Source of the DNA: JARRKC01 sp963723965
GTDB taxonomy: Bacteria; Acidobacteriota; UBA6911; RPQK01; JAPXNP01
DNA length: 64,000 bases
Assembly (NCBI GenBank): GCA_963723965.1
Contig: CAVRSV010000001.1
Coordinates: 186,001 to 250,000, forward strand
Direction: 5' to 3'
The translations under genes were made by a program, and so were the position numbers. This document shows, in pieces, positions 51,773-61,103 of this stretch; the first letter of the stretch is position 1; the number at the start of each line of letters is the position of its first letter. The notes under the pieces are model-generated. The model was not told the DNA's origin and searched no databases. It saw nothing but the letters and a program-made list of their open reading frames with translations.

Positions 51773-54454
51773 TTGGGCGAAGCATCCCTGCCACTGGATT
51801 TCTTTGAGCGGTTTCGGGAGATCCTTGCCCGGCTGCCGGACCGGATTGCTTTCCAGAGCCTCAACGCAGATGGCAGGGAGACCATCACCTACGGAGAACT
51901 CGATCTCGAGATCCGCGCCGTCAGTCGGTTCCTGCGGGATGAGGGAGTCGGCGCCGGAAGCGCCGTCGGTCTGATCCTGGAAAATCATCCGCGTTGGGGC
52001 ATCGCTTTTCTGGCGGTCCAGAGCGCGGGGGCCGTCGTGGTGCCGCTCGACATCCTGCACGCCCCCGAAACGTTGGCGCATCTGGTGGAACATGCCGAGT
52101 GCAGTTGCCTGATCACGTCGACGAAGCTGCTCGAGACAGTTGAGAAGGTGCAGGCGGCCATGCCCAAGCCCCTTCCGGCCATCGTGATCGGAGACGGGCA
52201 GGGTCGTTATCCGACGTGGGACGAGATCGTGGCCGGGGGAAATCCGGAAGGCGTCCCGATTCCTCTGGTCCCCCGCGACATCGACGCTCCCCACGTCATT
52301 CTCTATACCAGCGGTACGACCGGAGATCCCAAGGGGGTCGTGCTCACGGGGCGCAATCTGTACCGCAATGTCGTGGAGGTGCTCAAGCAGATCGAAGTGA
52401 ATGCCGACGATCACTTCCTGGGCGTTCTGCCGCTCTATCACATCTTAGCTCTGATCGTGAATTTCATTGCGCCCCTCTATTGCGGAGCGCGCACGACTTT
52501 TCTGGACGCAATTGATGCACAGAGGATCCTGAAGACGTTTCGAGAAGAGGGCATCACGATCTTCGTTTGTGTTCCCCAGTTCTACTACCTGATGCACCGC
52601 AGGATCCTTTCCGATGTGGAACAGCGATCGCGGCTTCAGCGTTTTGCCTTCCGGCGTCTGCTGGGCTTGTCTCGTGGGTCGCGACGACTCTTCGGAATTG
52701 CCCTCGGACGTCAACTGTTCGGGAGCCTTCACCGGCGTTTCGGGGACCGGCTGCGTTACTTTGGAGTTGGGGGTGCGCGGTTCGATCGTGACGTGGCCGA
52801 GACTTTGACCGACCTGGGTTTTACCTTCGTGCAGGCCTATGGAATGACCGAGACAGCGGCTCTGGCCACCCTGACCCCGCTCGGTCTTCGAGGAATCGGC
52901 TCTGTCGGCAAGCCCCTGCCCCATGTCGAGATCCGCATCGAGAACCCCGCAGAATCGGGCATTGGAGGTGTGCTGATCCGCGGCGAAAACGTCATGAAGG
53001 AGTACTACCGGAATCCCGCCGCGACGCGGGAGGCCATCGATGCGGACGGGTGGCTCCATTCGGGGGACCTGGGCTATGTCGACGCCGAGGGATTTCTCTA
53101 TATCACCGGCCGCGCCAAGGATGTCATCGTCCTGAGCTCCGGGAAGAACATCTATCCGGAAGAGATCGAGCATTTTTATCAATCCAACTGTCCGCTCATC
53201 AAGGAAATGTGCGTGATCGGACTGCGGGACGAAGGGGCTCCCACGGCCGAACGGCTGCACGCAGTCGTGGTGCCGGATTTCGATGAGATCCGCCGCCAGA
53301 AGATCGTCAACGCCTACAACATGATCCGGTATCTGATCGAGACGCTCTCCCAGCAGTTGCCCCCGTACCGGCGGGTGCGAAGCCTGGAGATCCGTCAGGA
53401 GCCGCTCCCCCGCACGACGACCCGCAAGATCAAGCGATTTGAAGTCGAACAGCAGCTCGGTCAGGGTCGCCCCAACGGGATGACTGAGGAAGCTGAGGCC
53501 TGGGAGCCGGCGGATACCGTGGAAAGGGAGATCGTGGATCTCCTGGAGCAGGTCAAGACGACCGGCACGCTTCACCCGCAGATGAATCTGGAGCTCGATC
53601 TGGGACTCGATTCACTGGAACGGGTCGAACTTCTCTCGACGCTGCAGCAGTCGTTTCAGTTGGAGTTCTCGGAGGAGGAGGCGGCGCATCTCCTGACCCT
53701 TCAGGACGTGATCGACGGAGTCAGAGGGAAACTCGACCGACCGGCCGCCGGCGGGGCGGAGCGGCGAAGCTGGTCGGACATTCTCGACGAGCCTTTGGGT
53801 GAGGAAGCGCCGGATCGGGTCCTGAGAATCCTGCGGAGGAGACCCCTCGTCGAACCGCTCGCGCTGGCCGTGGCCAAATCGATCAAGCTGGCCGCGAAAC
53901 TGCTGTTTCGGATCAAGGCGACCGGGCTCGAGAACCTTCCGGAAGAGTACCCGTTCATCATATGCCCGAATCATTTGAGCTTTCTGGATGCCTTCCTGGT
54001 CGTTGCGGTCCTGCCCAATCGCGTGGTGCGCCGGTTCTTCTCGCTGGGTTACTCCCACTATTTCTCTGGTGGACTGACCGCTTTTCTCGGTGGTCTGGTC
54101 CGCACCCTTCCGGTCAATGCGGACCGCCATTTGGCTCTGACCCTGCGCCTCGCCGCTGAAGGGCTGCGGCGCCAGCTCATCCTGATCGTCTTCCCCGAGG
54201 GGGAACGCTCGATCGACGGTCGTCTGAAGCCGTTCCGAAAAGGACCGGCCATCCTGGCCACGAAGCTGGGCACTCCGGTTGTCCCGGCCGGCATCAAGGG
54301 TTCCTATGAGGCCTGGCCCCGGGGGCGGAGCCGGATTCGGCTCCATCCGATTACGATTCGTTTCGGTCCCCCCATCCAGCCCTTTCCGGACGAAACGATC
54401 GAAGATTTCAACGATCGACTCCGGCAGGCCGTGGCCGAGCTCCTCCAGAAGTGA
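51773..54454 (+). CDS. Three-domain fusion: AMP-binding acyl ligase, acyl carrier protein, PlsC acyltransferase
   Basis: 893 residues from TTG 51773, preceded by GGGAGGAAG. Residues 1-560 are an acyl-AMP ligase (YTSGTTGDPKGVVLTG near 178, QAYGMTETAAL, GWLHSGDLGYVD). Residues about 575-660 are an acyl carrier protein with the phosphopantetheine serine in LGLDSLERVELL. Residues about 690-893 are a PlsC-type acyltransferase with NHLSFLDAF (HX4D, near 732) and FPEGERS. It could activate a free fatty acid, hold it on its own carrier and pass it to a lysophospholipid. Escherichia coli Aas has PlsC first and no carrier domain. Confidence 0.9.
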   Translation: MGEASLPLDFFERFREILARLPDRIAFQSLNADGRETITYGELDLEIRAVSRFLRDEGVGAGSAVGLILENHPRWGIAFLAVQSAGAVVVPLDILHAPETLAHLVEHAECSCLITSTKLLETVEKVQAAMPKPLPAIVIGDGQGRYPTWDEIVAGGNPEGVPIPLVPRDIDAPHVILYTSGTTGDPKGVVLTGRNLYRNVVEVLKQIEVNADDHFLGVLPLYHILALIVNFIAPLYCGARTTFLDAIDAQRILKTFREEGITIFVCVPQFYYLMHRRILSDVEQRSRLQRFAFRRLLGLSRGSRRLFGIALGRQLFGSLHRRFGDRLRYFGVGGARFDRDVAETLTDLGFTFVQAYGMTETAALATLTPLGLRGIGSVGKPLPHVEIRIENPAESGIGGVLIRGENVMKEYYRNPAATREAIDADGWLHSGDLGYVDAEGFLYITGRAKDVIVLSSGKNIYPEEIEHFYQSNCPLIKEMCVIGLRDEGAPTAERLHAVVVPDFDEIRRQKIVNAYNMIRYLIETLSQQLPPYRRVRSLEIRQEPLPRTTTRKIKRFEVEQQLGQGRPNGMTEEAEAWEPADTVEREIVDLLEQVKTTGTLHPQMNLELDLGLDSLERVELLSTLQQSFQLEFSEEEAAHLLTLQDVIDGVRGKLDRPAAGGAERRSWSDILDEPLGEEAPDRVLRILRRRPLVEPLALAVAKSIKLAAKLLFRIKATGLENLPEEYPFIICPNHLSFLDAFLVVAVLPNRVVRRFFSLGYSHYFSGGLTAFLGGLVRTLPVNADRHLALTLRLAAEGLRRQLILIVFPEGERSIDGRLKPFRKGPAILATKLGTPVVPAGIKGSYEAWPRGRSRIRLHPITIRFGPPIQPFPDETIEDFNDRLRQAVAELLQK

Positions 54455-54532
54455 GGTTCTCGATTGGGGATGCGGACGGGAATCGAGAGGCTGCCTGCGC
54501 CACGCAGGAGGTTCCCAGTCGAAAATCCAGCA

Positions 54533-54934
54533 TCATTCCCGGTATTCGGCGCAGGCCCGGGGGGTCTCCCACAAGCGAACGGTTCGGACGGGAAGTCCCA
54601 GCTCGCGGGCCTTCAGATAGATCAGGCGGGCGATGTTCTCGGCAGTCGGGTTCGAATCCATTTTGTAGACCGGCTCTCCCAAATCTTCCAGCAAGGCGGA
54701 CAGCGGGTCGTCCCGGTGGAGAAGCATCAGATGGTCGAGGTTCGAGTCGATGAACGTCATCAGACGGCGCGAGATCTCTCCGAAATCGATCAGCATGCCG
54801 ACCGCATCGAGTGAATCGCCCTCGAGTTCGAGCTCGACTTCGGCGTTGTGTCCATGCGGATGGGCGCACTTCCCCTGGTAGCCCAGGAGGCGGTGTCCGT
54901 AGGAAAAGTGCAGTTTCTTGACGACTCGATACAT
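54533..54934 (-). CDS. queD: 6-carboxytetrahydropterin synthase QueD family
   Basis: 133 residues. Zinc ligands are His14, His27 and His29, with catalytic Cys23 in GKCAHPHGHNAEVELE. The later segment ISRRLMTFIDSNLDHLML and the C-terminal WETPRACAEY complete the family. It makes the pterin precursor of queuosine; queA is 7 kb downstream in this window. It stands alone. The sequence GTTCGAATCC inside it is not a tRNA. Confidence 0.9.
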   Translation of the reverse strand: MYRVVKKLHFSYGHRLLGYQGKCAHPHGHNAEVELELEGDSLDAVGMLIDFGEISRRLMTFIDSNLDHLMLLHRDDPLSALLEDLGEPVYKMDSNPTAENIARLIYLKARELGLPVRTVRLWETPRACAEYRE

Positions 54935-55050
54935 TCCGTCGTTCCGCCGACAGGCCCCGATCGACGCCCATCCGTTCGGACGGCACGGGGCGGCAGTTTC
55001 CGATCAGTAGTTTAACCCAGCGCCTCGGATGAGACACGTGCCGGAGGAGC

Positions 55051-55719
55051 TCAGGGCAACAGGACGACGAACAGCCTGCCCGGCCCGTGGACGCCCAGGA
55101 TCAGGGTTTTTTCGATATCCGCCGTGCGGCTGGGCCCGGTCATGAGCAGCCGTGCGCTTCCCCCGGAATTGAGGTCCAGGGTCCGAAACAACTCCGCATG
55201 ATTCTCGAGGAGCCGCGACCTCGAGAGGAGAGTGACGTGGCACGGCGCCAGGATGGGCAGCACCCGTCCCCAGCCCGATTCGACCGTCTCTACGATGGTG
55301 CCGGTTTCCGCGACGCCGTAGACGGCACTTCCCACGGAGACCTGCACCTCGGCCACGGCGCTCCGGCTGTAGGGTTCAGTCTCGAGCTCCAGCGGGAACA
55401 CGACCTGCCCCTGAGGGTGCTTCGACACGAGCAGTGTCGGGGATGACGGGAGTTCGACGGGGGCATACGCGATCCCGTGTCTGGTGAGCATGTCTACACC
55501 CTGCCAGTGGAGACGGGTCTGTTTGGTCTCCTCCAGGACGAGCGAGAGGGCCGCTTCCAGCGACCGGCCTTCGATGACACGCGTCGTCACGCGCTCCGCC
55601 TCTCGGCGAAACGCTGCGGCGGGATCGCCCGACATCGGAAAGGCCGGCACGGCCGAGGGCAGGGGAGGAGCCTCGTCGAGGAGGGCGCGCAACCGCAGGA
55701 GGATCGTCTCTCTGGTCAT
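55051..55719 (-). CDS. lutC: Lactate utilisation protein C (LUD domain)
   Basis: ATG 55719 overlaps the lutB stop and gives 222 residues. The LUD domain shows VSVGSAVYGVAETGTIVET, a central RVLPILAPCHVTLL and the end GPSRTADIEKTLILGVHGPGRLFVVLL. LutC is part of the iron-sulfur LutABC complex that oxidises L-lactate to pyruvate. Last gene of lutABC. Confidence 0.92.
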   Translation of the reverse strand: MTRETILLRLRALLDEAPPLPSAVPAFPMSGDPAAAFRREAERVTTRVIEGRSLEAALSLVLEETKQTRLHWQGVDMLTRHGIAYAPVELPSSPTLLVSKHPQGQVVFPLELETEPYSRSAVAEVQVSVGSAVYGVAETGTIVETVESGWGRVLPILAPCHVTLLSRSRLLENHAELFRTLDLNSGGSARLLMTGPSRTADIEKTLILGVHGPGRLFVVLLP

Positions 55720-57110
55720 GATCGATGCTCCCTCTCCCACTCCCGGAAGCTCTGCCGGGGGATCTCGGGCAGGTCACGAGACTTCTGCCAGGCCGACAGC
55801 GGCGGGAACGGAATTCGAAGACGCCCGCCGAGAGTCAGCATTGGGAGCAGTCGGCGCATCAGACGGCCGGCCCTTTCGAAGCGGCGGGCCGAGGCCATCG
55901 TATTGGCCCACAACCGTATGCCCCAGCGCTCCGCCGTGCCCCCCAACCCCTGCGCCTGGGCTCGTGCCCGGAGTCGCAGCAGGATCTCCGGAATTTCGAT
56001 CTTGACCGGACAAACTTCCTTGCAGGCTCCACAAAGAGAGGACGCAAAGGGATGATCGGGTGCCTCTCGAGACGACAGAAGCTGAGGCATGAGGATCGCC
56101 CCGATCGGGCCCTGGTAGACGGAGGCATAGGCATAGCCGCCGATCCGTTGGTAGACCGGACAGGTATTCAGGCAGGCCCCGCAGCGAATGCAGGACAACG
56201 TCTGCCGCAGCATCCTGTCCTCCAGGATCCGGCTGCGACCGTTGTCCACCAGGATCAGCACGAACTCTTCCGGTCCGTCCGGCTCGGACTCGCGTCGGGG
56301 ACCGGAGATCAGGTTGACGTAACTCGAAATCCGCTGCCCCGTGGCGCTTCGTGTGAGCAGTTTCAGGAAGACCGGCAAATCCTGGGCCCGGGGGATGATC
56401 TTCTCGATCCCCATGAGCGCGATGTGAGTCCTGGGCAGCGAGGTCGAAAGGCGGGCGTTGCCCTCGTTTTCGACCACGACCAGGGTGCCGGTCTCGGCGA
56501 TTCCGAAGTTGACCCCGGAGATGCCCAGATCGGCTTCCAGGAACTTGCGGCGCAGTGTCCGGCGGGCGGTCGCGGTCAGCTCGGCGATATCGTCGGTCGG
56601 CTCCATCCCGAGGTGGTCGACGAACAGGCGGGCCACGTCTTCTTTGGACTTGTGAAAAGCGGGAGTCACGATATGGAAAGGGGGCTCGTTGCAGAGCTGG
56701 ACGATGTACTCGCCCAGGTCTGTCTCGACCACCTCGATTCCCGCCTTCTCGAGGGCCGGATTGATACCGATCTCCTCGCCCAGCATGGTCTTGCTTTTCA
56801 CCACCGAACGCACGCCCTGCTCCCGAGCGATGTCGAGGACTGCTTGCCTTGCTTCCTCAGCCGAGCCGGCCCAGATCACCCGACCGCCGTTGCGCAGGAC
56901 ATTCTCCTCCAGCTGGGTCAGGTAGTCGTGCAGCCTTGCCAGCGTGTGCAGTTTGACCGACCGGGCATAGCTCCGGAGTTCCTGCCAGTTGTCGACTTCG
57001 TCGATCGCCGCCTGCCGGGAATGGAGCGAGTTGGCCAGCGTGGTCCGCAGATTGTGCTGGAGCTTCCGATCGTCGAGGACGGACTGGATATTGGGCTTGA
57101 TACGAATCAC
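55716..57110 (-). CDS. lutB: Lactate utilisation iron-sulfur protein B
   Basis: GTG 57110 overlaps the lutA stop (GTGA) and gives 464 residues; longer frames upstream lie inside lutA. An N-terminal LUD domain (SKTMLGEEIGINPALEKAG, VNFGIAETGTLVVVENEG) is followed by two 4Fe-4S motifs, CIRCGACLNTCPVY and CGACKEVCPVKIEIPE. It passes electrons from lactate oxidation. The order lutA-lutB-lutC with overlaps at each junction is the standard operon. Confidence 0.94.
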   Translation of the reverse strand: MIRIKPNIQSVLDDRKLQHNLRTTLANSLHSRQAAIDEVDNWQELRSYARSVKLHTLARLHDYLTQLEENVLRNGGRVIWAGSAEEARQAVLDIAREQGVRSVVKSKTMLGEEIGINPALEKAGIEVVETDLGEYIVQLCNEPPFHIVTPAFHKSKEDVARLFVDHLGMEPTDDIAELTATARRTLRRKFLEADLGISGVNFGIAETGTLVVVENEGNARLSTSLPRTHIALMGIEKIIPRAQDLPVFLKLLTRSATGQRISSYVNLISGPRRESEPDGPEEFVLILVDNGRSRILEDRMLRQTLSCIRCGACLNTCPVYQRIGGYAYASVYQGPIGAILMPQLLSSREAPDHPFASSLCGACKEVCPVKIEIPEILLRLRARAQAQGLGGTAERWGIRLWANTMASARRFERAGRLMRRLLPMLTLGGRLRIPFPPLSAWQKSRDLPEIPRQSFREWEREHRS

Positions 57111-57829
57111 GAGTTTTGCACCAGCAGTTCGGCCAGGTGCAGTGTGCGCACCGGGACCCGTTCGCGTCTTAGTAGCCCGTCGATGTGCATCAGGCAACTG
57201 ACATCGTTGCCAACGACCACCTCCGCGCCGGAAGCCCGGATCGACTCGACCTTGTCCGTGCCGATGGCAGCGGAGAGGGCCTCGAACTTCACGCCGAACG
57301 TCCCCCCGAACCCACAGCAGCGAGTGGAATTCTCCATCTCGACGAACTGCAACTGCCGGACGTTTCGAAGCAAGGCGCGCGGCTGTTCGAAGATGCCCAG
57401 TTCCCTCAGCTGGTGGCAGGAGTCGTGAAAAGTGACGGTGTGAGGGAATGTCGCCTGAACGTCGGTAACTCCCAGACGGGTGACAAGGAAGTCCGACAGC
57501 TCGAAGGTCCGTTGGGCAACCTGCGAGGCCAGCTCATGTCGGGCGCTGTCCGGCTCGAAGAGCCCGGGGATCAGCTTCTTGACCATCGTGGCACAGGAGC
57601 CGGACGGGGTCACGATGATCTCCGCGTCGCGAAAGGTCCGGAGAAAGCAGTCGGCCACCCGCCTCGCCTCGTCGACGTAGCCGGTGTTCAGAGCCGGCTG
57701 ACCACAGCAGGTCTGTTCGGGGTCGAATGCAACCTCGAGGCCCAGATCGCGCAACAGCCTGACGGCGGCGATGCCCACCTGCGGGAAGAGCTGATCGACC
57801 AGACACGTGACGAAGAGCGAAACCCTCAT
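57107..57829 (-). CDS. lutA: Lactate utilisation protein A (CCG-domain Fe-S oxidoreductase)
   Basis: ATG 57829 gives 240 residues starting MRVSLFVTCLVDQLFP. Two CCG domains: CCGQPALNTGY with SGSCATMVKK, and SCHQLRELGIFEQPRALL with CCGFGGTFGVK. These bind the iron-sulfur or haem-type cofactor of the LutABC/GlpC family. First gene of the operon; divergent from the TlpA-like gene. Confidence 0.94.
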   Translation of the reverse strand: MRVSLFVTCLVDQLFPQVGIAAVRLLRDLGLEVAFDPEQTCCGQPALNTGYVDEARRVADCFLRTFRDAEIIVTPSGSCATMVKKLIPGLFEPDSARHELASQVAQRTFELSDFLVTRLGVTDVQATFPHTVTFHDSCHQLRELGIFEQPRALLRNVRQLQFVEMENSTRCCGFGGTFGVKFEALSAAIGTDKVESIRASGAEVVVGNDVSCLMHIDGLLRRERVPVRTLHLAELLVQNS

Positions 57830-57968
57830 ATTTGCATGCGTATCATACACTGCAGGCCTGCAGAATGAAGCCCGGCTCAGCGCCACCCGGACGAGATCAA
57901 AGGTGGGCCTTCCCGGTCACAGCGACGCCGGGGAACCGCAGGGGCTGTGGTAAGATGGCGCTTCTCTC

Positions 57969-58550
57969 ATGGCTCGTCACTCAACGTCCCAGGGCTCATC
58001 TTCGGCATGGCGATCGACGGTCCCACGCTGGGTCTTTCGGCTCGGGATCGCCGCTTCACTCATGATCGTTCTGATGACTGCCCCATTCACGGATCCGGCG
58101 GCGGCGCAGGGGTGGCTGCCGGAGAAGGACAGAATACCGCTCGACCTCTCCGGTGAGCTGCTGACTCTCGACGGAAACCCCGTCCATATCTCCGACTACG
58201 ACGAGAAGGTCCTCGTCCTGAATTTCTGGGCCACGTGGTGCGGTCCTTGTCTGGCGGAGATGCCGTCCCTCGACGAGTTGCAGGCGAAATTCGAAGGCCG
58301 AAGTCTCCGCATCCTCGCGATTACGGACGAGGATATCGATACGGTGCGATCCTTCGAAGAGCGGCACCCGTCACACTTGACCGTCCTCGTGGACAAGGGG
58401 GGACGTCTTTCCGAGCGACTGAGGATTTGGTCGATCCCCTGGACTTTGGTGCTTGACAGCCACCGCAGACTGATTCACTTTCAAGTGGGGGCAGTGCGGT
58501 GGGACAGCCCCGGGATCGTGCAACAACTGGAGCGACAGCTAGGCGAATGA
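57969..58550 (+). CDS. TlpA-like thioredoxin-fold protein, exported
   Basis: 193 residues with an N-terminal membrane/signal segment (about 20-45, FRLGIAASLMIVLM). The redox site is NFWATWCGPCLAEMPSLDEL, and IWSIPWTLVLDSHRR carries the cis-Pro. Such proteins reduce disulfides outside the cytoplasm, often for cytochrome c maturation. It overlaps thrC by 4 bases (ATGA). A possible -10 (TAAGAT, 57950-57955) lies close to the start, so the mRNA leader would be very short. Confidence 0.9.
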   Translation: MARHSTSQGSSSAWRSTVPRWVFRLGIAASLMIVLMTAPFTDPAAAQGWLPEKDRIPLDLSGELLTLDGNPVHISDYDEKVLVLNFWATWCGPCLAEMPSLDELQAKFEGRSLRILAITDEDIDTVRSFEERHPSHLTVLVDKGGRLSERLRIWSIPWTLVLDSHRRLIHFQVGAVRWDSPGIVQQLERQLGE

Positions 58551-59911
58551 ACACCCGATACCAATTTCGCTGCATCAATCATCAATGTGGCAGGACCTTT
58601 CCGACCAGCGAAAAGCTGTATCGGTGTCCCGTGTGCTCCGACCTGCTGGACATTATCTACGAGTTTCCGGACGACTTCGACGCGAAGACCATGAAAAGGG
58701 TTTTCGGCGCGCGACGTCTTTCCAACGTCCCGCTCGACATCAGCGGTGTCTGGCGCTATCGGGAGCTGCTTCCCTTCGAAGAAGAGGACTACCCGCTCGT
58801 CGTGACCCTGGGCGAAGGGAACACGCCGTTGCTGGACGCTCCGAAATCGGCCGCCTATGCCGGGATCCGGCACCTCACGGTCAAGCACCTGGGCTGGAAT
58901 CCCTCCGGTTCCTTCAAGGACTACGGAATGACCGTGGCCATCTGCCAGGCCCTCAAGCTGGGCTCGAAAGTAGTCGCCTGCGCATCCACCGGAAATACCT
59001 CCGCTTCCATGGCTGCCTACGCAGCCCGAACGAACATCAAGCCGGTGGTTTTCATTCCGGAGGGTCAGATCGCCTACGGCAAGCTCTCGCAGACCCTCGA
59101 CTATGGCGCCCTCACTCTGCAGGTCAAGGGTGACTTCGACGTGGCAATGAAGCTGGTCCAGGAACTCTCGGATGAGAGCGACCTGTACCTGATGAATTCG
59201 ATCAACCCGTTTCGCCTCGAGGGCCAGAAGGCCGTCATGCTCGGTCTGTTCGAGCAGCTGGACTGGAAGATCCCGGACCGGATCGTCGTGCCGGGCGGGA
59301 ATCTCGGCAACAGCTCCTCTTACGGCAAGGCCCTGATGGAGTTGAAGGAGCTCGGGTTCATTGAGAAGGTTCCCCGGGTCACCATCATTCAGGCCAGTGG
59401 TGCGAGTCCCCTCTATCGCACGCTGGTTTCCAGTTCCCAGGAGCTGGTGCCGGTCGAATCGGCCTTCACACTCGCCAGCGCCATCAAGATCGGTCGCCCG
59501 ATCAGCTGGAAGAAGGCTGTCCGCACGCTGGATTTCACCGACGGCTGGTGCGACGTCGTGACCGAACAGGAGATCGCCGACGCGAAGGCTGTTCTGGGCC
59601 GCGACGGAGTCGGTTGTGAACCCGCTTCCGCTACGACCGTGGCCGGGCTCAAGAAGTTGATCGAGATGGCACGGGCAGGAAACTCGGACGTGACCATTGA
59701 TCCCGACGAGGAGATCGTGGCGATCTTGACGGGTCATCTCTTGAAAGACCCCGACTATACGGTCAATTACCACCTCGACAACCTCTATGAGACGGCAAAG
59801 TACGAGACGGTCCTCGTGCAGAAATCCGGCAAGGTCGATTCGACTTTTGCCAACCCCCCCATTCAGATCGAAGCGGACAAGACCCGCATCCGCGAGCTCA
59901 TTGGCCTCTAA
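58547..59911 (+). CDS. thrC: Threonine synthase
   Basis: ATG 58547 overlaps the previous stop and gives 454 residues. An N-terminal zinc ribbon (CINHQCGRTF and CPVCSDLL) precedes the PLP fold: GEGNTPLLDA, PLP lysine in NPSGSFKDYGM, STGNTSASMAAYAA, VVPGGNLGNSSSYGKAL and GVGCEPASATTVAGLKKL. It makes threonine from O-phosphohomoserine. Class is the zinc-ribbon type. Confidence 0.93.
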   Translation: MNTRYQFRCINHQCGRTFPTSEKLYRCPVCSDLLDIIYEFPDDFDAKTMKRVFGARRLSNVPLDISGVWRYRELLPFEEEDYPLVVTLGEGNTPLLDAPKSAAYAGIRHLTVKHLGWNPSGSFKDYGMTVAICQALKLGSKVVACASTGNTSASMAAYAARTNIKPVVFIPEGQIAYGKLSQTLDYGALTLQVKGDFDVAMKLVQELSDESDLYLMNSINPFRLEGQKAVMLGLFEQLDWKIPDRIVVPGGNLGNSSSYGKALMELKELGFIEKVPRVTIIQASGASPLYRTLVSSSQELVPVESAFTLASAIKIGRPISWKKAVRTLDFTDGWCDVVTEQEIADAKAVLGRDGVGCEPASATTVAGLKKLIEMARAGNSDVTIDPDEEIVAILTGHLLKDPDYTVNYHLDNLYETAKYETVLVQKSGKVDSTFANPPIQIEADKTRIRELIGL

Positions 59912-59963
59912 GCTGCTGTAGCAGAGCATGTTATTGTGACCTGCGCTGCGCTGTAAGAGGCTG

Positions 59964-59972
59964 TGCTAGAAT
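59964..59972 (+). promoter_or_regulatory. Extended -10 ahead of rpoH
   Basis: TGCTAGAAT (TG, one base, TAGAAT). The ATG of rpoH is at 59981, nine bases further, so a transcript from here would be almost leaderless. No -35 at normal distance; upstream transcription from thrC could also reach rpoH. Confidence 0.35.
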
Positions 59973-59980
59973 CGGCTGTG

Positions 59981-60985
59981 ATGGTTCCTCGTTCGGTGCC
60001 GGATGTCGAAAAGAGTGAGGAACTTGCCGAAGAAGTCGAGCAGGCGAAGACGGAAGAGCCCGAGGGAGCCGATTCCGACGCCGAGCCCATAATCGAAGGA
60101 CTGATCCCGAAGCCCGAAACCAGTCTTTCCCGCCTGACGCCTCTTCAGCAGTATCTCGCGGAAATCCGGCAGTTCAAACCACTGAGTGCCGATGAAGAGT
60201 ACCGCCTCGCGGTCCGGTATCGCGAACACGGTGATCAGGCGGCCGCTTACCGGCTGATCACCGCGAATCTCGGGCTGGTGGTGAAGATCGCGCGGATCTA
60301 CGCCCGGGCTTACCACAACGTGATCGACCTGATCCAGGAGGGAAACATCGGCCTGATGGAAGCGGTCAAGCGGTTCGATCCGTACAAGGGAAACCGGCTG
60401 CCGACCTATGCTTCCTGGTGGGTCAAGGCCTACATCATCAAGTTCGTCCTGGACAATTTCCGCATCGTGCGGGTCGGGACGACCAACGAACGCAGGCGGC
60501 TCCTCTTTCATCTCCGGGAGGAGAAGGAACGGCTCCGGCAGGAGGGGATCGAGCCGACCCACGAACTGCTGGCGGAGCGTCTCAGCGTCAGCGAGGACGA
60601 CGTTCGTGCCGTCGAGGCGAACATCGAAGCCGGGGACCTGCCGCTGGACGCAAAGGTCGGCGAGGACGACAGCTTCCACTACAGCGATATGCTGCAGGCC
60701 GCCGAGGAACAAGTCGATGAGCGCCTGGCCAGGGGAGAATTGCAGCGGCTGTTCAACGAGAAACTGACGGAGTTCTCCCGCGGTCTGAGCGAGCGGGAGC
60801 TGATGATTCTGCGGGAGCGGCTGATCTCCGATCACCCAAAGACGCTGCAGGAGATCGCCGATCAGTTCGGAGTGACCCGGGAGGCGATCCGTCTCAACGA
60901 GAAGTCGCTCATCTCCCGAATCAAGAGCTACATGGAGGATGCCCTGCGCGACGTCACTCAGGTCGAGATCGCCCTCCTCGCCTGA
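59981..60985 (+). CDS. rpoH: RpoH-type (sigma32-like) RNA polymerase sigma factor
   Basis: 334 residues from ATG 59981. The first 45 are acidic and disordered. Region 1.2/2.1 is LQQYLAEIRQFKPLSADEEYRLAVRY; region 2 is ANLGLVVKIARIY, DLIQEGNIGLMEAVKRFDPYKG and YASWWVKAYIIKFVLDNFRIV; the next NERRRLLFHLREEK corresponds to the RpoH box; region 4 has LQEIADQFGVTREAIRLNEKSL. It directs RNA polymerase to stress promoters. With HrcA also present, heat shock here probably uses both positive and negative control. Confidence 0.88.
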   Translation: MVPRSVPDVEKSEELAEEVEQAKTEEPEGADSDAEPIIEGLIPKPETSLSRLTPLQQYLAEIRQFKPLSADEEYRLAVRYREHGDQAAAYRLITANLGLVVKIARIYARAYHNVIDLIQEGNIGLMEAVKRFDPYKGNRLPTYASWWVKAYIIKFVLDNFRIVRVGTTNERRRLLFHLREEKERLRQEGIEPTHELLAERLSVSEDDVRAVEANIEAGDLPLDAKVGEDDSFHYSDMLQAAEEQVDERLARGELQRLFNEKLTEFSRGLSERELMILRERLISDHPKTLQEIADQFGVTREAIRLNEKSLISRIKSYMEDALRDVTQVEIALLA

Positions 60986-61063
60986 GTCGAAACTTTTCAT
61001 CCCCTCACTGCATCTCATTCAGCTGAAACCGAGCTTCCGCGTCAGGACGGATCGATTTCGTTC

Positions 61064-61091
61064 TTGACATGCGGATTTTCGCGAGTAAGAT
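61064..61091 (+). promoter_or_regulatory. Strong sigma70 promoter immediately before a terminator
   Basis: Perfect TTGACA (61064-61069), 16-base spacer, TAAGAT (61086-61091; five of six). Transcription should start near 61098, only about six bases before the stem of the intrinsic terminator at 61104. Confidence 0.65.
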
Positions 61092-61103
61092 ATGCGTTTT
61101 TAC

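Noticed and set aside
54645..54665. tRNA-like T-loop GTTCGAATCC
   Set aside because: It lies inside queD and no acceptor or anticodon stem can be drawn around it.
55725..57428. 567-codon open frame on the plus strand
   Set aside because: Antisense to lutB and lutA.
58481..59929. 482-codon open frame on the minus strand
   Set aside because: Antisense to thrC.
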